Shown: positions 6,454 through 13,249 of the stretch, in pieces
How positions within the stretch are numbered: position 1 is the stretch's first letter
Layout: each line of letters begins with the position of its first letter
From: Rubritepida sp.
GTDB lineage: Bacteria; Pseudomonadota; Alphaproteobacteria; Acetobacterales; Acetobacteraceae
NCBI GenBank assembly: GCA_014376425.1
Contig: JACMRO010000534.1
Location: forward strand, 1-14,803
Reading direction: 5' to 3'
Length of the DNA stretch: 14,803 bases
Position numbers and translations under genes: made by a program
Notes under the pieces: generated by a model
What the model was told of the DNA's origin: nothing
Seen by the model: only the letters and a program-made list of their open reading frames with translations
Database searches by the model: none

Positions 6454-8783
6454 GCGTCGGCCCCCCCGGCGGTGTCGGGCAGCAGCTCGCGCAGGGCGGG
6501 CAGCCCGGCTTCGATCCAGCCGCGTGCCGCCGCCGTCTCGCCCCGCATCAGCAGCACCCTGGTCAGTTCCTCGGCATAGGTGGTGCCCGCCCGGCGGTCG
6601 GCTGCCAGCACCTCGCCGCGCAGGATGGCATCGAGCGGCCGGCGCAGTGCTGCTTCCGCCAGCACCCGCACCAGCCGGCCGTCCTGCGGAGAGTGCCGCG
6701 ACAAGGGCGGCAGCAGCAGCGCGGCAGGGCCATCATCCCCGGCGCGGAGCGCTGCGACGCAGAGCTGGTACTGGAACTCCGCGCCGGCGGCGCGGGCCGG
6801 GTCATGGATGCCGTATTCGGGCAGCGGCGTGTCGAAGGGCCGGCCGGCCCAGTAGCTCCAGCCGTTCTTCTGCTGCGCCGCGTGCTCGGCGCCATGGACG
6901 TAGGCCAGCAGCCGCGCGGTGGCGTGCGACACACCGGCCAGCGCCGGGCGCAGCGGCCGCTTGTGGCTCCAGTACAGTCGCTCGTTGCTCATCCCCTTGG
7001 CCATGTTCACGGCCGAGAAGCGGTACATGTAAAGCGCCTCCGGGATGACGATCAGCCGCCGGCCCAGCCGGTGCAGGGCGGCGCCGATCTCGTAATCCTC
7101 GCAGCCTAGCTCGGGCTCGGCCGTGTAGCCGCCCACCGCCTCGAATGCCTCGCGCCGGAACATCACGTTGACGTCGCCGAAGACGTTCCACACCAGGCCG
7201 ACATCGGCGGGGCCGCCGTTGGGGAAGAACTCGACACGGTCGATCATGTCGCTGTCGAGCGCGTTCGCGTCGCCCTCGAACAGCGCCTGTAAGGCGCCGG
7301 CAGCGTCGGCGCCGGTGGCGAGGAGGGCGCGCACCATGGTCTCGACCTCGTGCGGACGGGCCAGGTTGTCGTCATCCATCACCAGGATGAATTCGCCGCG
7401 GCTGGCGCGGGCCGCGGTGTTGCGGCTGACCGACTGCCACTGTTCGGTCTCGTTGCGGATGATCTGCCAACCGCGGGCGGCGAAATCCGGTGCCTGGGCG
7501 GCCAGCCAGTCCCGGCTGGCGGCGGACGGGCTGGCGTCGTCGACCAGCACCACTTCGAGGTTGGGCCAGCTTTGCGCGCGCAGGCTGTCGATGGTCTGTG
7601 CCAGCAGCGCCGGCCGGTCGAAATGCGAGATGCAGACGGAGACCAGCGGCGGCGGGTCGGGGAGGGCGGGCGCGGTGCGTGGCGGCGCCTGGCGGGCGGC
7701 CAGCCAGGGCAGCAGGGCGGACGGCGTGGCTGGGCCCGGGCCCGCCAGCGTCGTGCCGTCCAGCAGCATCATCGGCAGGCCCAGCGTGGCGGCGTCGATC
7801 GCCAGCGGCAGGCCGCGCGCGCCGGGTTCGGCCAACAACAGGGTGCTGCCGGCGGCGAAGGTCGCCGGCAGCAGCGGGTCGGGCGGTTCACAATCCAGCC
7901 GCAGCCTTGGCAGGGCGCCTTCCAAAGCGGCGAGGAAGGCTTCCAGCGGGTCGCGGCCCCCTGCATCGTCGCCGTCATCGTCGCGCGGCGGGAGCGCCAT
8001 GCGCAGCGGTGGTCCGGCAGGCAGGACACGGCCGGCCGGCCCGGATGGCTGGGGGTCGTTCTCCATCGCCTCGGCCAGCAGCCGGGCAAGGTGCTGGCCC
8101 TGGGTGGTGCCGCGCAGCCCCTCGGCCAGGCGCCATTCCGCCTCGCCGGGCCGGAGCGTGGCCTGGCCCAACCCTTCCAGCACAAGGCAGGGCTTTGCCG
8201 GCCACCGCGCTGCCTGCCAGTCACGCAGCCCCGCATGGCTGGCCAGCATGAAATCGGCGCCGTCGAAGGCCTGGCGCTCCAGGTGCCGGCGCAGCAGCCG
8301 GGCAGGGCTGGCGGGTTTGGGGTTCGCAGGGTCAAGGACATCGGCGCCGGGAGCACTCCAGCCATCCGGGTCGCTCAGCACCACCCCGATCGGCAGCGTG
8401 GCGGGCAGGTTGCCGATCTGCCGCGCCAGCAGCGGCATGGCCCCCAGGGCCCTGTGGTCCATGGCCAGCAGCAGGTCAGGCGCGGTGCGGGCGCGCAGCC
8501 ATTGCAGCGCCCGGAAGGCCAGCATGCCGTCGATGCTGTCGCCCCTGGGTAACATGTGCAGGGCGATGCCGGCCTGCCGGTAGGCCTCCCACCAATAGGT
8601 CAGTCGCCAGGGGCCGGTCGCGTCCTGCGCCGCGTCGCGCGGCACCACCAACTCTACCCGGGCGCCCTCGGCGACCAGGAGCTGCGCCAGGCGCAGGGCG
8701 ACGTGGCCGCAGGGGCTGACAGGATGCGGCCCCGGTGCGTCGGGCGACAGGATGACGATGTGGCGGGGCATTGGGGGGGCCAT
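6450..8783 (-). CDS. Family 2 glycosyltransferase with N-terminal GT-B-like domain
   Basis: A 777-residue protein. The N-terminal part (PRHIVILSPDAPGPHPVSPCGHVALRLAQLL) resembles a GT4 N-terminal Rossmann domain. A canonical GT2 GT-A domain spans about residues 376-620: VSVCISHFDRPALLAQTIDSL, LEVVLVDDASP, NTAARASRGEFILVMDDDN (the DDD metal/nucleotide site near 468), VMFRREAFEAVGGY, and CEDYEIG near 563 (the ED catalytic-base region). A helical tail follows (LLMRGETAAARGWIEAGL). It is the first gene of the - strand operon and overlaps the next gene by ATGA. The ATG at 8783 was chosen; the frame stays open to 8942, but that stretch runs through a palindromic intergenic element. The ATG at 8771 is an alternative start. 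It probably elongates a surface polysaccharide or glycan; the sugar is unknown. Confidence 0.82.
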   Translation of the reverse strand: MAPPMPRHIVILSPDAPGPHPVSPCGHVALRLAQLLVAEGARVELVVPRDAAQDATGPWRLTYWWEAYRQAGIALHMLPRGDSIDGMLAFRALQWLRARTAPDLLLAMDHRALGAMPLLARQIGNLPATLPIGVVLSDPDGWSAPGADVLDPANPKPASPARLLRRHLERQAFDGADFMLASHAGLRDWQAARWPAKPCLVLEGLGQATLRPGEAEWRLAEGLRGTTQGQHLARLLAEAMENDPQPSGPAGRVLPAGPPLRMALPPRDDDGDDAGGRDPLEAFLAALEGALPRLRLDCEPPDPLLPATFAAGSTLLLAEPGARGLPLAIDAATLGLPMMLLDGTTLAGPGPATPSALLPWLAARQAPPRTAPALPDPPPLVSVCISHFDRPALLAQTIDSLRAQSWPNLEVVLVDDASPSAASRDWLAAQAPDFAARGWQIIRNETEQWQSVSRNTAARASRGEFILVMDDDNLARPHEVETMVRALLATGADAAGALQALFEGDANALDSDMIDRVEFFPNGGPADVGLVWNVFGDVNVMFRREAFEAVGGYTAEPELGCEDYEIGAALHRLGRRLIVIPEALYMYRFSAVNMAKGMSNERLYWSHKRPLRPALAGVSHATARLLAYVHGAEHAAQQKNGWSYWAGRPFDTPLPEYGIHDPARAAGAEFQYQLCVAALRAGDDGPAALLLPPLSRHSPQDGRLVRVLAEAALRRPLDAILRGEVLAADRRAGTTYAEELTRVLLMRGETAAARGWIEAGLPALRELLPDTAGGADA

Positions 8784-8853
8784 CACGAGAGTCCGGGCGC
8801 TTTCCAAAGGTGCATGCGGCCTGCCCCATGCCATGGTGTGGTCGGTAAAGGCG

Positions 8854-9020
8854 TTAGCAGCCTGCTGAAAAACCGGGCGGGTCGGCTGGGCGGTGCCTTT
8901 CCGTGCAGGATTCGTTCGTCCCTTGCCAGGATGCAATAGCATCCTGCCGGCGGCCCGGCCTTTCCTGCCCGAAAAGTCCTTCGCCCACCCTCAGCCGCCA
9001 GTTCTTCACCAGCCTGTTAG
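8854..9020. mobile_element. MITE-like palindromic element with TTAG flanking repeats
   Basis: Direct TTAG repeats at 8854-8857 and 9017-9020 flank a 159-bp segment. Its ends are imperfect inverted repeats: CAGCCTGCTGAAAAAC at the left and CAGGCTGGTGAAGAAC at the right when read inward (13 of 16 identical). The arms keep pairing inward: TGGGCG at 8887-8892 pairs with 8982-8987, and 8895-8910 matches 8963-8978 at 13 of 16. At the exact centre is a perfect hairpin, CAGGATGC-AATA-GCATCCTG (8927-8946). By hand alignment about 50 of 77 arm positions pair with one 1-nt bulge, far above the roughly 28 percent expected. There is no transposase, so it would depend on one in trans. The transposable-element interpretation is inference. 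Confidence 0.55.
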
Positions 9021-9102
9021 GCGCGGTCCCCCCAGCCGCGTCAACCCTCCCCGGCGGGCGGGGTGGCGGCGCCGTGCCGAAGCGGGTGAGCGCGCTGGCT
9101 GG

Positions 9103-9132
9103 TTGACCGGGCAGGCGCATTTGTTTTCAAGG
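9103..9132 (+). promoter_or_regulatory. Candidate promoter and ribosome-binding site of the heptose operon
   Basis: TTGACC at 9103-9108 fits a -35 element, and a T-rich stretch (TTGTTTTCAA, 9121-9130), unusual in this DNA, lies at about the right distance for a weak -10. AAGG at 9129-9132, six bases before the gmhA ATG, is the likely ribosome-binding site. A transcription start from this -10 would fall almost at the ATG and would leave no room for that site, so at least one of the two readings is wrong. Confidence 0.25.
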
Positions 9133-9138
9133 CACGTC

Positions 9139-9738
9139 ATGTCCTTCACCCAGTCATTCCTCTCCGAGGCCCAGGCCATCCTGGCCCGTCTCGATACCGC
9201 CGGTATCGAGCGACTGGCGACGGCCCTGGCTGCGGTGCGCGATGGCGGCGGGCGGCTGTTCATCCTGGGCGTCGGTGGCTCGGCCGGCCATGCCGGGCAT
9301 GCGGTGAACGACTTCCGCAAGCTGTGCGGCTTCGAGGCCTATGCGCCCACTGACAATGTCAGCGAACTGACCGCGCGCACCAATGACGAGGGCTGGGAGA
9401 CGACCTTCGCCGGCTTCCTGCATGGCAGCCGCATCCGCGCCGGAGACGGGCTGCTCGTCTTCTCGGTGGGCGGGGGCGACAAGGCGCGCAACATCTCGGC
9501 CAACATCGTCGCCGCCATCGACGTGGCCCGGGCCGTGGGCGCCACCGTTACAGGCATCGTCGGCCGCGACGGCGGCTATACCGCGCAGGCGGGCGACGCC
9601 GTTGTGGTCATCCCGCCGCTCTACCCCGACCATGTGACGCCCCATACCGAGGGGTTGTGCGCCGTGGTCTGGCATCTCCTGGTCTCCCACCCGGCACTGA
9701 AGACGATGCCGACGAAGTGGGAGCAGGCGGCGCGTTGA
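9139..9738 (+). CDS. gmhA: SIS-domain sugar isomerase, GmhA-like (sedoheptulose 7-phosphate isomerase)
   Basis: A 199-residue single SIS domain. The phosphosugar-binding loop FILGVGGSAGHAGHAVNDFRK (about 41-61) matches the GNGGS loop of GmhA; a second SIS element is LLVFSVGGGDKARNISANIVAAIDVA, and PHTEGLCAVVWHLL (about 168-181) is the C-terminal metal/catalytic helix. GmhA converts sedoheptulose 7-phosphate to D-glycero-D-manno-heptose 7-phosphate, the first step to all activated heptoses. By hand alignment to E. coli GmhA, H54 and H179 keep the histidine positions, but the Glu and Gln ligand positions are Asp58 and Glu171. The ATG at 9139 was chosen for its AAGG site and because the conserved domain starts there. 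It is the first gene of the + strand operon, and its stop overlaps the next start as TTGA. A different phosphosugar substrate is possible. Confidence 0.78.
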   Translation: MSFTQSFLSEAQAILARLDTAGIERLATALAAVRDGGGRLFILGVGGSAGHAGHAVNDFRKLCGFEAYAPTDNVSELTARTNDEGWETTFAGFLHGSRIRAGDGLLVFSVGGGDKARNISANIVAAIDVARAVGATVTGIVGRDGGYTAQAGDAVVVIPPLYPDHVTPHTEGLCAVVWHLLVSHPALKTMPTKWEQAAR

Positions 9739-10286
9739 GCCCCCGGCGCGCCATTTTCCTGGACCGCGATGGCGTGCTCAACGCCGCGATGCGCGACCCG
9801 GACGGGCGGCCGCTGCCGCCCCGCAGCGCGGCGCAACTCGCCATCCTGCCCGGCGTGCCGGAAGCCTGCGCCGCCCTGCGCCGGGCCGGCTTCCTCCTGA
9901 TCGGTTGCACCAACCAGCCCGACATCGCCCGGGGCACGACGCCGCGCGCCTTCATCGACTGGGTCAACGCGCAGGTCGTGGCCGCGGCGGGGCTGGACGA
10001 GATGCGGCTCTGCCCGCATGACGACGCCGATCGCTGTCGCTGTCGCAAACCGCTGCCCGGCATGCTGCTCGACGCCGCCGCCACGCATGGCATCGACCTG
10101 GGCGCAAGCTGGATGGTTGGTGACCGGTTTCGCGACGTGGAGGCGGGCCAGGCCGCGGGCTGTCGTACATTGTTTATCGATTGCGGGTATGCCGAGCGCC
10201 CGCCAGCCTTGCCGCCCACCGCCACCGCGGCCAGCCTGCGCGCCGGCCTGCATCACATCCTGCCCTGCGAGGAATGTCTCCCATGA
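9735..10286 (+). CDS. gmhB: HAD-superfamily heptose bisphosphatase, GmhB-like
   Basis: A 183-residue HAD phosphatase. Motif I is FLDRDGVLN (nucleophile D10, acid/base D12), motif II is GCTNQPDIARG, and motif IV is WMVGDRFRDVEAG (D130, D134). The zinc loop CPHDDADRCRCRKPLPGML (C93, H95, C101, C103) is diagnostic for GmhB and HisB-N type phosphatases. GmhB removes the 7-phosphate from D-glycero-D-manno-heptose 1,7-bisphosphate. With a kinase and nucleotidyltransferase gene downstream, a heptose role fits better than histidinol phosphatase. The start is a TTG at 9735 overlapping the gmhA stop as TTGA, which puts conserved motif I at residue 8. A longer frame from 9657 would add residues lying inside gmhA. 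The next gene starts with an ATGA overlap. Confidence 0.87.
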   Translation: MSPRRAIFLDRDGVLNAAMRDPDGRPLPPRSAAQLAILPGVPEACAALRRAGFLLIGCTNQPDIARGTTPRAFIDWVNAQVVAAAGLDEMRLCPHDDADRCRCRKPLPGMLLDAAATHGIDLGASWMVGDRFRDVEAGQAAGCRTLFIDCGYAERPPALPPTATAASLRAGLHHILPCEECLP

Positions 10287-11002
10287 CCGTCACCGCCCAG
10301 ACCCTGCGGGTCAAAATCTACGCAGATGGCGCGGACCGTGCGGAAATGCTGGCGATCGGCGCCAACCCCCTGATCCGCGGCTTCACCACCAACCCCACGC
10401 TCATGCGCAAGGTCGGCATCACCGACTATGAGGGCTTCGCGCGCGACCTGCTGACCGAGATCCGCGACCGCCCGGTCTCCTTCGAGGTCTTCTCCGACGA
10501 GTTCGACGAGATGGAGCTGCAATGCGAGAAGATCGCGAGCTGGGGCGATAACGTCTATGTGAAGGTGCCGATCACCAACACCCGGGGCGAGAGCATCATC
10601 CCCCTGCTCAGGCGCCTGGCACCGAGTGGGGTGAAGTTCAACGTGACCGCGCTGTTCACGGAGAAGCAGGTGCGGGAGACGTCGGACGCGCTGGCCACGG
10701 CCGCGCCCTGCAACATCTCGGTCTTCGCCGGGCGGGTGGCGGATGCCGGCATCGACCCGCTGCCACTGATGCGCCGCGCGCTCGAAATCATGGCGCCGCG
10801 GCCGCAACAGGAGCTGATCTGGGCGTCCCCGCGCGAGATTTACAATGTCGTGCAGGCCCATGACATCGGCTGCCACATCATCACCGTGACCCACGACATC
10901 CTGGCCAAGCTGCCGGGGCTGGGGAAGGATCTGGAGCAGTTCAGCCTGGAGACGGTGAAGATGTTCCGCAACGACGCGGTGGCGGCGGGCTTCAGGCTTT
11001 GA
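10283..11002 (+). CDS. Transaldolase / fructose-6-phosphate aldolase family protein
   Basis: A 239-residue single-domain class I aldolase of the short transaldolase/FSA type. The phosphate and substrate loop IRGFTTNPTLMRK (31-43) and the Schiff-base lysine K94 in NVYVKVPITNTRGE are clear, and later segments (GVKFNVTALFTEKQV, NISVFAGRVADAGIDP, IIWAS-like ELIWASPREIYN, and CHIITVTHDILAKL) follow the barrel order. Transaldolase makes sedoheptulose 7-phosphate from fructose 6-phosphate and erythrose 4-phosphate, which is exactly the GmhA substrate, so it may be a dedicated supplier for this operon. That role is inference. The ATG at 10283 overlaps the gmhB stop (ATGA) and has GAGGA about nine bases upstream. 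Its own stop overlaps the next start as TTGA. Confidence 0.85.
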   Translation: MTVTAQTLRVKIYADGADRAEMLAIGANPLIRGFTTNPTLMRKVGITDYEGFARDLLTEIRDRPVSFEVFSDEFDEMELQCEKIASWGDNVYVKVPITNTRGESIIPLLRRLAPSGVKFNVTALFTEKQVRETSDALATAAPCNISVFAGRVADAGIDPLPLMRRALEIMAPRPQQELIWASPREIYNVVQAHDIGCHIITVTHDILAKLPGLGKDLEQFSLETVKMFRNDAVAAGFRL

Positions 11003-11988
11003 GCCAACCACTTGATGGCCCACGGCCCGGCAGGCGGATCTTCGTCACCGGCGCGGCGGGCTTCATCGGCAGCACATTGTGCGACGCGTTGCTGGCGCGG
11101 GGCGACCACGTCGTCGGCTATGACAATTTCTCAACCGGGCAGGAGCCATTCCTGGCTGGCGCGCGGGCCAGCCCCGGCTTTACGCTGGTGCGGGCCGACA
11201 TCCTCGACGAGGCCGCCCTGGCCGCCGCCATGGCCGGCTGCGAGGCGGTATTTCACCTGGCCGCCAACGCCGATGTGCGCTTCGGCACGCACCACCCGCG
11301 CCGCGATCTCGAACAGAACACCATCGCCACCTACAACGTGCTCGAAGCCATGCGGGCGAACGGCATCAAGCGCATCCTCTTCTCCTCCACCGGCAGCGTG
11401 TATGGCGAGGCGAAGGTCATCCCCACGCCCGAGGACGCGCCCTTTCCGGTGCAGACATCGCTCTACGGCGCCAGCAAGATCGCCGGCGAAGGGCTAATCT
11501 CCGCCTATGCCGAGGGCTTTGGCTTCCACGGCACGGTGTTCCGCTTCGTCAGCATCCTCGGCCCCCGCTACACCCACGGCCACGTCTTCGACTTCTACGG
11601 CAAGCTGCTGGCCGACCCGACCCGGCTGCCGGTCCTGGGCAACGGGCTGCAGCGCAAATCCTACCTGCATGTGGATGACTGCGTGGCCGCACTGCTGTTG
11701 GCGCTGGACCGCGCGCCGGCGCCGTTCGAGATCTACAATCTGGGCCAGGACACCTACTGCCAGGTCAATGACAGCATCGGTTGGATCGGCGACGAGCTCG
11801 GGCTGCGGCCCACGCTGGAATACAGCGGTGGCGAGCGTGGCTGGATTGGCGACAACCCGTTCATCTTCCTCGATGCATCGAAGATGCGCGCGTTGGGCTG
11901 GGTGCCGGTGCATGGCATCGAGCAAGGTGTGCGGCTGACGTTGCGCTGGCTGCGGCAGAACCAATGGGTGCTGGAGAGCCGGGCGTGA
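10999..11988 (+). CDS. NAD-dependent sugar-nucleotide epimerase/dehydratase (extended SDR)
   Basis: A 329-residue extended SDR. The Rossmann glycine motif TGAAGFIG is at 17-24, VVGYDNFSTG carries the acidic residue expected for NAD binding, FHLAANADV is the conserved strand, ILFSSTGSVYGE holds the active-site serine/threonine, and YGASK (Y156, K160) is the catalytic pair. The C-terminal substrate region includes GNGLQRKSYLHVDDCV and GGERGWIGDNPFIFL. Such enzymes oxidise and epimerise or dehydrate nucleotide sugars. In this operon the likely substrate is the nucleotide-activated heptose, but C4, C3/C5 or C6 chemistry cannot be told from sequence. The start is a TTG at 10999 overlapping the transaldolase stop (TTGA). 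Its stop overlaps the next gene as GTGA. GalE-like activity on UDP-hexoses is the main alternative. Confidence 0.8.
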   Translation: MSQPLDGPRPGRRIFVTGAAGFIGSTLCDALLARGDHVVGYDNFSTGQEPFLAGARASPGFTLVRADILDEAALAAAMAGCEAVFHLAANADVRFGTHHPRRDLEQNTIATYNVLEAMRANGIKRILFSSTGSVYGEAKVIPTPEDAPFPVQTSLYGASKIAGEGLISAYAEGFGFHGTVFRFVSILGPRYTHGHVFDFYGKLLADPTRLPVLGNGLQRKSYLHVDDCVAALLLALDRAPAPFEIYNLGQDTYCQVNDSIGWIGDELGLRPTLEYSGGERGWIGDNPFIFLDASKMRALGWVPVHGIEQGVRLTLRWLRQNQWVLESRA

Positions 11989-13178
11989 CAGGGGGGACAA
12001 TTTCCGGCTTCGCCACCTCGCGCGATCTGCTGGCGCATGCGCTGGACCCGGCCCGGGTGGAGCAGTTCAGCCGCGACACCTGCGCCGCCATCGCCGCCGC
12101 GGCGGCCTCCAACCGGCTGTTGATCGTGGGTGCGGCGGCACTGCCGCGGAAGGTCGCGGCGGCGGTGCGCGAGGCAGGCGGCCACGTCGCCGCCCATGTC
12201 GAGTTCGATGCCCGGTTCTGGGATGGCGATGCCGATGGCGTGCCGGTGCTGTGCCTGGACGATGCGCTGGCGATCACCGGGCCGGACCCGCTGGTCATCG
12301 TGGGGATCTGGTCGCCCAACCACATTTACGCCCGCACCCGGGCCTGGCTGGGCAGCCGCGGCGTGACGCGGGTGCTGCCGGTCAACGCCGCCTTCTGGAA
12401 CTATGCTGACCGGATCGGGCCGCACTACCAGTTCGGCACCCCCGATGTGTATGTCCAGAACGCCCCCGCCATCATGGCGGTGCATGATGCGCTGGCCGAT
12501 GGCGAGAGCCGCCGCCAGTTCGCCGGTGCCCTGGCCTGGCGGCTGCTGCTGGACCCCGCGCTGATCCCCGTGCCCGAGCCGCGGCGGATCTATTTCGACC
12601 CGGCCCTGACCCGCCTGCCGGATGACTGCGTGGTGGCCGACATCGGCGCCTATGCCGGCGACACGCTGGATGTTTTCCTGATGTGGCAGGGCAAGCGCTT
12701 CGGCCGCTTCCTGGCTTTCGAGCCCGACCCGTTGAGCTTCGGCCGGCTGGAGGCGTTTCGTGCACGGCTGCCGGCCGATGTGGCGGCGCGTATCGACTGC
12801 GTGAATGCCGCGATCGGCGCGCAGCCCGGCACGTTGCGCTTCAACCCCACCGGCAGGCCCGGCACGATGAGCGATGCGGCCGGTGCCGTCGAAGTGCCCT
12901 GCATGTCGCTGGATGCGGCGCTCGACGGCGGCCGGGTCGATTACATCAAGGTCGATGTGGAGGGTTTCGAGTCGCAGGTGCTGGCCGGTGCCGAGGCATC
13001 GATCATGCGCTGCCGGCCGTCGATCGGCTTGTCGGTGTATCATGCGCCGCAGGATATCTTCGCGCTGCCGGAATGGGTGATGGGCCGGGTCCGCGACTAT
13101 TCCTTTCACTTCCGCGCGCATGACCATGACGGGATCGACTTCATTTTCTACGCCATCCCCGCCGAGCACGCGCCGTGA
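11985..13178 (+). CDS. FkbM-family SAM-dependent methyltransferase with N-terminal extra domain
   Basis: A 397-residue protein. The C-terminal half (about 215-375) is an FkbM (Methyltransf_21) domain: VVADIGAYAGDTLDVFL is motif I, GRFLAFEPDPLSFGRLEAF has the acidic ribose-binding residue, VNAAIGAQPGTLRF and VPCMSLDAAL follow, and YIKVDVEGFESQVLAGAEASI is the family hallmark. The N-terminal 200 residues hold a Rossmann-like segment (NRLLIVGAAALPRKVAAAVREAG, then VPVLCLDDAL and LVIVGIWSPNHIYA) of unclear role. FkbM enzymes O-methylate sugars and other hydroxyls, so the likely target is a heptose or the glycan containing it. The GTG at 11985 overlaps the epimerase stop (GTGA), with GGAG nine bases upstream. 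An open extension inside the epimerase gene was rejected. Confidence 0.8.
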   Translation: MTGGTISGFATSRDLLAHALDPARVEQFSRDTCAAIAAAAASNRLLIVGAAALPRKVAAAVREAGGHVAAHVEFDARFWDGDADGVPVLCLDDALAITGPDPLVIVGIWSPNHIYARTRAWLGSRGVTRVLPVNAAFWNYADRIGPHYQFGTPDVYVQNAPAIMAVHDALADGESRRQFAGALAWRLLLDPALIPVPEPRRIYFDPALTRLPDDCVVADIGAYAGDTLDVFLMWQGKRFGRFLAFEPDPLSFGRLEAFRARLPADVAARIDCVNAAIGAQPGTLRFNPTGRPGTMSDAAGAVEVPCMSLDAALDGGRVDYIKVDVEGFESQVLAGAEASIMRCRPSIGLSVYHAPQDIFALPEWVMGRVRDYSFHFRAHDHDGIDFIFYAIPAEHAP

Positions 13179-13249
13179 CCGGCATCGGCCCCAGCGCCGG
13201 GCGCCGCGTGCCCCCGGCCTGCGAACGGTGGCGGACCTGCCCTCGATGA
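13175..13249 (+). CDS. Possible 24-codon relay reading frame between fkbM-like gene and hddA
   Basis: This short frame exactly bridges the only sizeable gap in the operon. It opens with GTG overlapping the methyltransferase stop (GTGA, 13175-13178), runs 24 codons without a stop, and closes with TGA overlapping the hddA start (ATGA, 13246-13249). The peptide (MTGIGPSAGRRVPPACERW...) matches no family I recognise and is probably not functional as a protein. Its value would be to carry ribosomes to hddA. Open frames of this length are common in GC-rich DNA, so chance is possible. Confidence 0.35.
   Translation: MTGIGPSAGRRVPPACERWRTCPR

Larger units (their letters stand above)
8784..9138. other. 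Divergent intergenic region
   Basis: This 355-bp gap separates the - strand glycosyltransferase operon from the + strand heptose operon. It must hold both promoters. Nearly half is a palindromic MITE-like element (8858-9016). A GAGTC (GANTC) site lies at 8789-8793 just before the glycosyltransferase start. I see no supported coding sequence here and no clear - strand promoter. Confidence 0.7.

Noticed and set aside
7732..7743. 12-bp palindrome of G and C runs (GGGCCCGGGCCC)
   Set aside because: It lies within glycosyltransferase coding sequence and is readily explained by GC-rich Gly/Pro codons.
8784..8942. N-terminal extension of the GT2 glycosyltransferase by 53 residues to an ATG at 8942
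   Set aside because: The extension is low in recognisable structure, crosses the palindromic element, and its first ATG lies within the central hairpin. The conserved Rossmann start follows the ATG at 8783.
9657..9734. Longer gmhB start inside gmhA
   Set aside because: It adds 26 residues with no similarity to GmhB and overlaps gmhA by 82 bp. The TTG at 9735 puts motif I at the normal position.
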